DNA of 64,000 nucleotides from contig NC_052021.1 in assembly GCF_015832195.1 (NCBI RefSeq), positions 27,864,786-27,928,785 of the forward strand, written 5' to 3'. The notes beneath the pieces were generated by a model. That model ran no database searches. It saw only the letters and a program-made list of their open reading frames with translations, and had not been told where the DNA came from. The position numbers were made by a program, and so were the translations under genes. This document shows, piece by piece, positions 13,986 to 26,300 of the stretch; position 1 is the stretch's first letter, and each line of letters starts with the position of its first letter. Source of the DNA: Motacilla alba alba (lineage: Eukaryota > Chordata > Aves > Passeriformes > Motacillidae).

Positions 13986-16900
13986 AAGTCCCCCATTCCC
14001 CAAGAACCTAAGACTTGTGCTTATTCTAGTATGATTAAAAGTAGGAAGACTGCAGTTCTGGTTTAGTAACAAATTCTAAAGATATGCATGAATTTTTATA
14101 TTTTAAAAAGAGAAGGAAAATGAATAGTATCTCTGCACTCCTTCCAATCATTCACTGGATCAGTTGAAAGCTGTTTTCTTCTTTCTCCAATTATGGTACA
14201 CTTTTAAATTTCAGTAGGAAAGTGTTTTTAATATTTCAGGATTTGGCTTGTTCTTTGCTGCCTACGGTTTTATTTTTTTGCCATATTTCCACATGATATC
14301 CCTTTCCAGTAAAGGAGAGGGAATGCCAAGCCTTGCTGAGCTCACTGCCAGTGTCGGTGCAACCCCGGCATGATTCCATCCACAGTGCCAGCCAAGCAGA
14401 CAAGGAGTTGTTCACATGGGACTCTCTGTTCCCAGGCTGCTTGCTTTGATACCTGCCTTTCTGTTCCTCCAAAGCTCCCTCCTTCTATCTCCAGATCTCT
14501 TTAGGCTCTGGTTCTTCTCATAGATCATCTGCAGCACTGCACATGCTGCCTTCCTCCAGCAAACATCCCACTACACAAACTGAAATTCTTTCTGTATGCC
14601 CATTTATAGTGCTTCTGGAGCAATTTTATTCTATTTTATTTTTTCACATCCAAAACATCCCAGTGACAGGCAAAAAACTTGCATCAAATATCAAGGAGGT
14701 GTTGAATTTTCAGCAGTAAGCCAAACTCTGCGTGAACTTTTCTCCATGCTTCTAATGCTAAGAAGCTAAAGGTTTCCCAGTTACCACAAGAAAAGATTTG
14801 TCACCCTTTGGAGAATTTTCCCATGTGCAGCTGGTTATATATGATGCTGTGGGAGGACTAAATCACAAATATGCTATAAATTCTCTCTTAAAGACAACAT
14901 GTACTTTTCAGTGGGCTGAAATATTAGAACCCTTGTGGAACCAATCTAGTTCTTGTATCAATGAATCCATTTCTGCCGTTTATAGGAAGCGTAATTTTGT
15001 ACAGTTTCAAGGAAATATTTCATCCAGGTAGGAAAACTCCTGTGGCTGAAAACACTATCATAGATCAAGGCACATAGATGAAAAGATCTAGAAAATAACC
15101 CAGGTTATTGGCATGGCAGAGGTCTCAAAAATAAAGATCCTTTCTTTCCCATCAAAGACAGCTCATGCAGCTGATTTGGTATGGACTGCTTTTGGATTTC
15201 ATTGCTGCCCCATTTAAAAAAAATTATGGCCCAGAAAAATACAATAACATCCAGACCAATGCACTGAGTGCTGAATTGTGGGCTCCATTCCCACTCCTAT
15301 GTGGATTCCTTGTGTCATCCGGAGGAGTAACTTCATTCCTCTGCACCTTTAGCTCTCCTTGAAGGAGGAGAGAATCATTCTCTGTCCAAGAGGGGTCAGA
15401 GAATAACTAGAGGATATGTTCCAACAATTATAACATGAGGACTCCCTAATGACACCCCCTCCCAGAAGAAGTGTTCAGAGAACCTTAAAAAAGCAAGTTC
15501 AGCTGCATCTTCAGGAAGCTTATCTGCAGAGAACCCCATTATTATTTAAAAGCCTGCTTAAATGCCAAAGAAATCCTCAATCCCTGGTTCCTTCCTGTTC
15601 TGGAGTAAAATGCAGTACTAGAAGAATATCATCTGTAGCCATAAGGTGTGTTGCTTTTTATGTGTCAGGTTTTTATGGAGACGTTTAAGGAGACCAGAGG
15701 GAGCTTCTTGAATTATAATGAGCAATCCAGGCAATATCAATTTGGGGTTATTTTCTATTCTTTTCTACTCCTTAATGCCTAAGCTCTACTGCTGATCTTT
15801 CTAGCAGGCAGATGCCAACATAAATTTCTATTCTTTCTTCCTTCTTTAGTTAAGTCTGACATACCAGCAATGTAACAAACTCAGCAGATTCAACATTATT
15901 AGTGCTGCCACAGAGTTGGGACCTTGCCCTGGTAGGATTACAGAGCTGCTGGGATTGACTTCCCTGTCAGCCCACTTGACAAATTAATTTCCTTTTAATT
16001 GGTAAAAAGTGATTCCCTTTTAAGCCCCTAGGAGTTTGCCCTCATTAATATTACCATATGGGGAACTGTGAGATGGTGAAGGAATTAGGACACTTGGTGG
16101 GTCAAGAGTAGTTTGGGGCAGCAGCTGTTTTTCTTTTTTTGTTTAGTTTACTGCATTAAACTCATACCAAAGATGGATGGAGCAAACAGAAGAAAGAAAT
16201 AACTCTCAGACAGGAAAAGCACTGAACAAATACTGCTTTGTCTAGTACAAATCCAAAGAAAACTGAATTCTGGCACCTTGGATGGCACAAGGTTTACACT
16301 GGGGGAGAGGAGGATTTGGCTCTTCTTTCCTAGGGATTTGTGTGTATAAAACAGTACAAGTGCATTTGTAACTGGAGCCTTAAATCACAAAGCTTAACAC
16401 CCAGTCAGTCTGACTTGGTACTGGCTTTTAGTACACAAAGTGGCAAGGAAATCACTTCTGGTTCCTGGTAAAGTCTCATGGAGAGGCACAACCTGAGGTG
16501 ACACTGACTCAACAGGAAAGCTGATATTTCCTCTGGCATCTTGGGGTTGTACAGGACTGGTACAGCCTGAGGGGTTGATGTGGCGCTTACACAGAACCGT
16601 TGGCTGGAATTACAGCCTGTGGTGATGGATCCTCAGCTATTAAATGTGTCAGAGGCCCATGTGAAAACCTGAGTTGAAGTTCCTTCAGCTCTCCAGCCAG
16701 CAGAAGTCATCCACATGTCAGCACAACTCAGTCAGTAACAAATCCTTGGGAGGCCAAGCTGTGAAAAGTTTATGTTGAATTAAAGGCTCTCACTGTGCAT
16801 CTTCATATGATTTTAGTTGGGACTAATGGTAACTAAAAGACACCATGAAGCCCACTACAATTAAAGGAAAGAGAAGGCAGTCTCCATGTGCAAATGGAAA

Positions 16901-17060
16901 ATGGAAAATTAGTACTTTGGATGTCAGGTAGCCAGGGGTGAGAACAAATTTCTCTTTTCAACATAAGTGATGAGCTGAGCACAAACACATTTTCCACATA
17001 TGCTTAACCATGCATTCACAGCCTCTTTTTAGTTTTATTTGGCATATGGGCATAAGAAAG
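13986..17060. other. Intergenic, nothing recognised
   Basis: AT-rich sequence ending at the (AATAG)n array. The short open frames are unremarkable. Confidence 0.75.
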
Positions 17061-17106
17061 AATAGAATAGAATAGAATAGAATAGAATAGAATAGAATAG
17101 AATAGA
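17061..17106. repeat. (AATAG)n microsatellite at CR1 3' tail
   Basis: About nine nearly perfect pentamer copies lie immediately against the 3' end of a minus-strand CR1 fragment. The repeat is most simply read as expansion of the CR1 terminal repeat (ATTCT-type), which replaces the usual octamer tail in some avian CR1 subfamilies. Confidence 0.9.
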
Positions 17107-17395
17107 AATGTTTCAGTTGGAAGGGATCTACAACAACTATCCAATCCAATTTCCTGACCTGTTCAGGGCTGACCCAGTTAAAAATGTGTTAAGGGCATTG
17201 TCCAAATTCTTCTTAAACATTAACAGGCTTGGGGCATCAACCACCTCTCTGGGAAGCCTGCTCCAGTGTTTGATCACCCTCTATCTAAAGAAAAGCTGTC
17301 TAATGTCCAGTCTAAGCTCACCCTGATGCAGCTTTGACCCATGAAGGAGTGGGTCCCTATCACCTCCCCGTGATGTTTCCCCGCAGCACAATGAG
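17107..17395 (-). mobile_element. CR1 LINE 3' fragment with pentameric tail
   Basis: This is the reverse complement of a CR1 3' end: the CAGTTGGAAGGGATCTACAA block, then the TTCAGGGCTGACC, AAGGGCATTGTCCAAATTCT, GGGGCATCAACCACCTCTCT, GGAAGCCTGCTCCAGTGTTT and CTAATGTCCAGTCTAAGCTC blocks. It is better preserved than the copy at 10.9 kb and belongs to a different subfamily, judging by the tail. It is 5'-truncated; the left end of the homology, around 17345..17395, is uncertain. Confidence 0.9.
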
Positions 17396-20300
17396 AGCTG
17401 TGTGCATTAGCCAGCTCTGATATCAAAAATGCCTTTGGAACCTCTGCAGCTGGCTCAGCAGTTGTCAGCTGTCAGATCCAGAGCTGAGGTGAGTTAATAA
17501 AAAGCTTATCCAAGGGGTGGTGAGTGGGTGAGAGGCAAACAGAAGTCCAGGGATTTGGCACAAGGACTGCAGAATACAGCAAGGCCACAGTGTCAGGCAC
17601 AGGTTTTATGGTTATTATGAGTTTTCTTGAATTTATTATATTAGCCCTCTAACAATACAAGCTGATGCCCTGGAGACATGGCAGCAGACCCAGGAAGCTG
17701 TGGAGTGCCAGCATGCCAGGCTCCCAGGCTCCTGTTTGAATGCAGAAAGAGGCCCAGGTTGCAAAAAGAATCACTGAGATGAAAATAGCTCACTGCAATG
17801 TTATAAACTCTCTTATATCCCGTCTGCAGGATATAAATTTTGCCCTGCACTCCAGTGAGTCATGTGAGATTTTTATAAACTCATATTAACATTTTTTTTT
17901 AATTGGAGAAGGGCAATGGGTTTTGGTTCTAACTTCTCATGTCTTGCAGTTTAAACATCACAATGGTGGTATTATTGTAACTCCACAGAGACCTTCAGAT
18001 TTCCCTTTGAAGGAGCACTCAGGATACCTGTATATTTTTAAAATGGCAGGCAGTAAAGCTGTATTTTGTAAAGTAAATTGTAAAGCTTTGCAAAGTCAGT
18101 TATTAGTGAAATAAGTGATATTTTAACTTTGCAGAATGCAATATCCATGCCATCAATTACAGATTAGGTGTAACAAACAGCAACTAGCTAATGAAAAGTA
18201 AAACTGCAAATTAACTTCCTTTTTTTTTTTGCAGTGGAAGGAGGTGAGGCAAAGACTAAAGGCATCCTCCTGATACCTTATGGGCTTTCCTGCACTGCTT
18301 TGTGTTCCTGTGCTCTTCTGAGGATTTTGCCAATTCAAAGCTGTGTGGGCAAAAGCCACTCGGGATCCCAATTAAGGCTTCTGAATTATGTTCTAATTTT
18401 GTTTCAGTGTTGCAAGGGTGGAAATAATTTAGCTTCCTGCAGCACCACTCCAAAGACTCAAAATCCTCTGCCAGAAAGAAGAGAATCAGTCTTGTCACAC
18501 TCCTACCTTCAAAATGCCCTCTTTAGTTTAAGGAAATCAGTTTTCCTCCATCATTTCCTTGGAACAAACAGCAAAGAAAGGACCAGAGAGATTTCCCACT
18601 CCCTGCCTTCATACTCATCTATTTCACAGGGTGGAAGTGAACAGATGCAGCTTCTGGCTCACAGCATCTCTGTGGCTTGTCGGGATTGCATTTAGCTGCT
18701 GTTCACAACTTCTGGGGCAGTGTGAGAGACACAGACTTCATTTTTCACCAGCTGCTGCGTGTTTTTATAAATAGAACTGGATCAGAAAAACACACTTGCT
18801 GCTTTTCTAACATCTACAGGTTGTTGTAACTCAGTTTCTACTGCACAATTCACAAATTCAACAGAAATTGCAAACATGTTTCCAAGTAGACTTGTATTCT
18901 ATAACCAAAAAAAAACCCCTAATTGCACAGTAATTATACAGACATCACGCAGACAAAATGTGCTGCCTTTCCCCTCACATTTTCTGCACATCAAAAATTT
19001 GACATAAAATCAAAATGTATTTTTAGAAACCCTATATTTTGTCTTCGACCATGATGTTTTTACATTTCTCTGCAATCCAAAAAGTCACAGAAGTAATCTT
19101 TTGGGGAAGGCTGTGACTGCTTGTTTTTTAATGACTATTGTGGTCCTTAATACCAAAGGTTTCCAGCCACACTTTGCTAAGAGTGACAGCTGAATTCAGT
19201 TCATTCTCCTCCTCCTCATTGTAAGCTGGCTTAAGGCAGAAAACTATTTGGGACAGACTTATAAAAAAATCTTTGTGCACCAAAAGCATCTTGCATGATT
19301 GCCACTGCACATTTAATAAAAATGTGAGCTCAGGCTGTTAATTCTCAGCCATTAGCCCCACAGCAAGTGTGGCACCTACTTCCTTCCCATGGAAAACACA
19401 GAGCAAAAGAATATCCGTGGTACTTTATAAGTGCTTGGATCTAGATTTACAGTTAAAGATGAATGGGTTGTACTCCTTCTGCATAGAAACAGATTCATCC
19501 TGTGTTAATCTTCTTAATATCTCTACATCTGGCTGTTATTCATTATTCTTATTATTATTATATGGATCTAAATATGTGCCAGGAATTATCTCTTCATTAA
19601 CACAAGGGAGCCAGGCAGAGTTCAACATTAGGTGGGAAGTGCTGTAAGAATGGAAAATACATATGTGCATTCTTAGAACTTCCATGTTTGTAGATTGAAG
19701 GGAATCTAACTTCCCTCTCTGCCAAGTCCTGCTTTTAAAACTCTTTCAAGCTCTTTTGTGAAGACCTGAGATTGCTGATGTTACATAAACTTGGATAATA
19801 TTTGTTCATGAAAGAAATTAAAAGCTTAACATTTTGTGGAAAACAGCTTCAAGATACCAGCAGCAAAAACCTGTTGCGAAGGGGGAATTTTTGAGTTGGA
19901 TGTTTGGTGCTGGTAAAAATGTCACCACCCACATAATCATTAATAAACAACACACTTTTCTGCTTGCATAAAGTGTTTATGGAAAGACAGTGTGAGTGGA
20001 GGTGAGATAACTCATTGACAAGGAATCTTGTATTTGATAGAAGAGTTATTGAGTTTGAAGAGTTATATTAGCAATGACAGTCCCCAGCTGGGTCTTGTGG
20101 CCCTTTTGTTTTGGGTTTGTGGAGACCTGTAATTGGAAGGATCTTCCAAGCTTTTCCCTACAAATCTCTGTTTTGACCCTTCATATCTGACAACACTTCT
20201 GTTCTATTCCAGTCCCCACTTTTAAATCTTATCTTTTCATTTTCCTAAGTATTTTCTAGTTTCTGGTGAGCTCTCCTTTTCCTGACTGACAGAGCGGTTG

Positions 20301-23300
20301 TGTTCTGCTGAAAGCACCTGGCATCTGATGGATGTGGAGCTGCACGGCACTCAGGGCTAATGAGCTCTCAGCATCCCCTGCTGCATGTGCTGCACAGGGG
20401 AAACACCTCCACTTTGTGAGCTAGCTTGAAGGAAATGTAGAGAGTGAACTGCTTTAGGGAAAAGAATCCACTTAAATGTAATGGGGCCTAAAACAGATAG
20501 CTCCTTCTGTCTGTAAACTCTCTGATCCCATTTCTGCGATTCTGAGATTATGTGGATTTTATTTTTTAATGCTGTTGAAACAAATGGAAAGTGCCAACTA
20601 TTTTTCCCCCATTTTCTCTACACAAGTGAGTCCAGAAGTTCAGATAAGCTGGGAAATACAGCAGGAAATCAATGATCTGTCATGGAGCACTCCCAGCAGT
20701 TCCCTTTCTGTATCCCACAGCATCATTCCCCATGGGCTCTGTGAGGATGTCCCCAGCTGCAGAGCTCTCTGCAGCTGCTGGAAGTCCTGCCAGGAGCATG
20801 GGCTTTGTGTCACACCAACTTTTGCTGATTTGAGGAGTCTCAATTTGCTCACATCTACACACAACATTTCACAGACGGCCTATCACGTCTCTGAATTATT
20901 CTCACACACCAGGATATCTTTGAATCATCTTTACCATAAAGGAAAGGAAAAAAATATATGTCTGGATCACTGTAATGCCACTGTTGCCTAGGAAGAGCCA
21001 TTCCTGCAAGGCTCTTTGATTTAAATTACCTGAGCAGAGCATCTACCATTGCAGGTCCCATTTCCTTGCACTCAAAAGGCAGATGGTGGTAATTTCAAGA
21101 TATTTAGGAGGCTTTAGCTCCCAGGTTTATCTACAACTGCAAATGGTAGGATTTGCCTGTATTACTCATGCCTCAGGAGAAGTTTTGAGAGTATTTTGTT
21201 ATTAAGAATTACAGCAATGCTATCCAAGGAATGTGTCTGGGAATAAAAAGTTTTCCAAGCAGCTGTGACCAGTGTTTAGGACAATGTCAGCTCTTTACTC
21301 GACTGGGCAATGAAAATACGAACATGAGAAACACACCTGGATTTTGCCCTCTTGGTAATATGTTAACAGAGATTTTTTTCCAGCAAGTGGCAAATGACCA
21401 TGGTATTCACCATGAAAGCAAGTCTCTAAGTGCCCAAACAAACTACTTTTCAGAGATGCAAACTCAAGATTGCTTACTCATTGGGTTAACCAAATGTACA
21501 ATCTGTTCCATAAAGCTGAGAAATAACGAGCCTAATTTCTTAACCAAACCCTATGAGTTTTAAAAGAAACATCAGTATATTTTTTAATTAGCCCAGAAAA
21601 TAAAGTTTCTCTCTGCTACAACTCTCCAGCCTTGTGTGGGTCGCTTCAGGGAAAGGATGATCTCCCAGCTGTGTAGGAGTAAAATGAGAATTTCTATTCT
21701 GTGGGAGGCTATGGGAACTGCATGGCCTCTGCTTGCTCATAGACTGAATTGTTTCTGGCCTTTTATTGCCTTTGAAGGGCACTGTAAGATGGAGCAGCTC
21801 TGACAGTTCAAAGGCAGCACAGGTGACCCAGCCTGACACAAGAAGGAGCAGAATCAGAGGAATATGGCAGCAGTCTTCATGCAGCTCCCGTGCAAGGAAA
21901 CCTGACTTGTGTGCTAAGGATCTGGACTATAAAAAAGAATCTGGCCCTCTGTTTATGAAGCCTCATGTTATAACATTAGCATCTTAGATGAAAAGCACTA
22001 AGCCATCAGATCATTAATACTTTCACGTTTTGTCAAATCATGGGTGAAAACTCCAAACAGAACTCAGGGCAAAGTTCGTTCAGTTGGCAAAAGTCCTGGA
22101 AACATGAGCCAGGAGCTTAAACCCAGACTCCAGTGAATTCTGTTTATCTGTATTATTGCCCAAAATGGTCAGAGAACGAAAACAACAGTGGACACCACAT
22201 CAGGTTCAATTCCTCTGTTTTAAGGTCCTTCTGCATTACAGAGAGGAGAAGGAAAAAAAAAGGAAAAAATAAAAAGAGTATGTTAACAAACTAAATGTCC
22301 ATGCTTAAAAGTGTAAATCTGTGTTTCCCCTCTTCCTGGACAGGGAGCAGCTCAAACAGTTGTTGGACATGCAACTTAACCCATTTCCCCCTCTTTCAAG
22401 ATTTTGTGCTCTCTCTGCAGAGATGAAGATCCCTGTTCCATTCAATTTTCTGATTTTTTTTATGACAGGAAAATGCCCAGGAGCATGTACAGAACACCCT
22501 TGAAGCTGTTGAAAGCTTGATACAAACTTTAATGCACTCTTGTTATATCCTCTTGCAGCTGCTGTGTGTCACGCAGGGTTTCTCACTCCCATCTGCAGGA
22601 GGCACCTTACCCTGCAGCAGCGTGGCATAAATCACAGATGCCCTGCTGCTGTGAAGGGGAGATGCTCTAGGCACACCAGGGAGTTTGTTCTTTTGCACTG
22701 GCAAGCAACTGGCACTAGAAGTGTGTGTGCATGTGTGTGCAGGAGTGTGCTGCAGAATGGAAGCAGTACCAGAACCCACATCCTCGTGTTCTCATCCTTG
22801 TGTTCTGCTCCCTGCAAGCACCATGGTAACTCCCAGTGGTGCCCTACACGATGCTATAAACAGCCAGGAAGGGCTACAACATAATAGATAAATAGCTGTA
22901 AATAGCTTTAAGGTTTGTCTAAAGGAGGAGACAGTTTTATGTCATTTTAAATTCCATCAAGCCACCTGCACCTGCAAAGAGCTGCTAAACATTCCTTCTA
23001 CTCAAATATCCAGAATAATAAGTTTCTGTTAGCACTGTGGGGACATTTTTGTGACAAAAAGCTTCATGCTCTCTTTTAAAAATCATTTAATAATGAAATT
23101 GTTAATGAAGATATGGGCTACTGAGTATTTAATCTCTCCTTTCCCTGGATTAAGAAGCTGAAGGGTTTTGAATGCCTAGGAGACATTCACTGAATAGAGA
23201 ATAAGTAGTGGCATAGCTAAATTAGCCTGTGGGTAGTCCAACTTGCAGATGCCCCTGGAATGACACACTCCAGCAAACTGGGGACTTCTTGAGTTGCAGG

Positions 23301-26300
23301 TTCCACCCAGCCAGAAATCAGTTTTGACCACAACAGCAGCCTCTGAGTGAGACACTCCAGGGCTGCACATTTTTGGCTATGGGTTATACACCACAGCCCA
23401 AGCTCACACAGACAACCCCTGCTGAAAACACACCCAGGACAGACAGCTCTTTGGATTTCCAGAGCCCCCAGGTCTAGAAAGATCTACATAGAGGCTCCTT
23501 TCTACTGCTGCTCCTTTGTCAAGTGACACAGGCCACAGGTAGCAATATTAGAAAGGCAGATGCCAACTGGAAAACAGTAGACTAAGCAAGTTGTCCTGGC
23601 AGGCCACAGCTGAAGGAGCCCCTCATGATGGGACCCCTCAGGAAACCTGCCAGCAAATGTAAAGGTTTTGTGAATTTGTCTCAGTTATATTCAACTGTCC
23701 ATGAATAACAAACCACAATAAATGGTGAAAGCTGAAATTTTTCCTCTTGGCAACTCCAGCCAGAACATTTGGTTTCCAGCTGGAAATAAGTCTTCATTTA
23801 GAAATTGCATTCCCTTTTGTTCAAGAAAATAGGTTTTAGAACATCCTACAATGCTTGAAACTGAAATGAAATGTTTTCTTTACATCAAATTCCAGAAACT
23901 TGTGGGGTAGGGAGTTGGAGAGATTTTAATAATTTTTAAAAATAAACAGAACCATCAATCATTGGAAAAGTTCTCTTCCTGGCTTTGCCTCTGAGTTCTG
24001 ATGGAACTTGGGGTATCTCAGGACATTTACTAAGCCTTTGTTTTTCCATCTTAATTCGGAGTATTGCTATCCCTGCCCGTGTTTGTGTTACACTGACCTC
24101 AGTGGGCCCTACTCTAATGAAAACTGCAAGAGTTCCTCTGTTCTCATTCTCTCCTCCCAAGGCCCCTGACAGCCTCAATTCCTCAGCCCCACTAAAACCA
24201 TTGATGAGCCATGGGCAAGGCCTGTGTATCTTCAGACACCACACATCTCCTGCCTCCTCTCTCCATCTATTTGCTGCTGCCTTCTGCAGAAGAGAAAACT
24301 GCTCAAGGGGGAGCAGATAAGTTGATCTGGAAGGGCAAATGGGCTTCCTGAGCTGACCCCTTCAGTGCTGTCTCCAGAGCACCAAACCACAGCCAGGCCA
24401 GCCCTGCCAGATGGGTCTGGGTCAGCATCATCTCCCCAGCCCACAGCTCTCAAGATAACCAGAGCAAGATGAGCCAGGACAGATTGTTCTCCATGACAGA
24501 CTCTTAACTTCTGCTACTCCCTCGTGCCAGCAATTCCTTTAGCCAATCATACTCAAGATTAGCCCTTCCTGTGAATATCAGTACAGTTTTCCCAGTAATC
24601 CTCAAGTTCATTTCCTCCTAAGAGTCCTGAGAAAGCTTGTGCTGGCCCAATTTATCCTGACTTCACAGAAATCAACAGAGCTGTGACAAATTCTTTTTCC
24701 AAGTCAGGTTCTTCAGCCACTTGGGAAGGAGACCCACAGGGTAACCTGAGAGGAGAATTCAGATTTTTGTCCCTGCCCTTGGACCTACCTTATTGAGAGG
24801 GAAAGTGGAGCCCAGGGGATGAGAGTGGAAGCGCAGCTCGTTGTTAGCAGGAATGAATGTCACCATAATGCCACCATCATCTGCCCCTGCAATTGGTCTG
24901 TCCGCATGGCAAGGAACTTGCAGTCAGGACTGCATCGACTCAGTCTGCTTGGCCTCACAAAGCCTCATCTATTTTCTGCTCATTCTGAGTAAAAACAGTG
25001 AGGAAGTGGATAGAATACTGCTTTCTTTCATTGGGTGTTTTGGGAAACATGATTGATGGGCTGGATGGATGGTGTTAGAGCTTGTGCTGTCACAATAACT
25101 CTTCTTGCCTGATAGTACAGGGCTGCACATCTCACCAAACCTTGTCAGAGTAATAGTAAATAGCCTTTATAAATTAAAGAAAGAGTGAAATCAAGATTAG
25201 TACCAGGAAGGATAGAAATTCTTCTTGGAATTTGTTTCCTTAATATTTGGATATAATCTACCTTATTCAGGAATATCCATCTATATGCAGAAGAAAGAAA
25301 TATGCTTTTGTGCCCTGCAGCAGAGTCCAACAATGAGGTAGTAAGTACTGCTTCCTGATCACACACAAATGGGGTTTTTATCTCTGCCAAGATCATAATA
25401 TGGGCAGTCAAATAAAACTACAAGCAGACAAGAAAAAAAGCTCATACCTGAAAGCCTTTGGTGACTCTTTCCATCCCCTGAGCTTCCCTAGCCTGCTCTA
25501 ATGAAGCTTCACTCGAGCTTTGTTTTCTGAGAACATTTATATTCTATTAGGAAAGTGCAAACATCTCTAACAATAGCTTTGTGTCAGGCCACAATTGTAG
25601 CCCCTGATGTTAATGCAAGCTATTAAAAGACAAAGTTCAGCCAAAACCCCTTGGGTTCTAGGAGAGCTGTACAATTTGGATGTCAGATTCACTTCCAGTT
25701 TCAGAGCTTTGCTATACAGATGATTTCAAACCTCACAATTCCACCAAGTTGCAGAGACCACTAAACTGAGAGGGGCTGCAAATCAAACATAGTTAAAATG
25801 CCAAAAGATCTTGGCAGACAGGAAAAAAAAAAGCCCCACAAGTGTAGGGAAAAAAAGATAATTCTGGAAGGACTACAGCAGAGTAGAAATAATTAAACTA
25901 ACTACAGAAAAGGGGGAAAACTGAATTACAGGCTGAGTTTCATGTTGCCCCCTTGTAAAAAGGTGAGCAGCAGGTGGGGCTGCCCAGGCTGGAAACTTTG
26001 GGTCCTAAGGCTGGTGGAGTGGCACTGCTCCAGATGGGGCAGGGAACATCTGAGCTGAAGCGTCATCTGCAACATGGGAAATCCAGAGAGTAGGGAAAAC
26101 CTTTTGGTTGAAGTTGTAGGGAAGCAGTGCAGCAGATTTCTTGAGGATGCCACAGAATCCGCATGAAAAGAGATTCTGCAAAACAAGTGGGGAATGGGTG
26201 AGAATGGCAAAGGCCAAGCTGCTTCCGTCCTGGAGCAGGGGCATGGGCCGGAGGAGGCCTCCTCTCCTGCTTTCCATGGTTGCCATGCTGGAATTTTGGC

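Noticed and set aside
18234..18695. 153-codon frame after a good polypyrimidine acceptor (ending 18234)
   Set aside because: The T-run acceptor is a common chance motif in AT-rich DNA. The translation is unrecognised and no matching donor or partner exon was seen.
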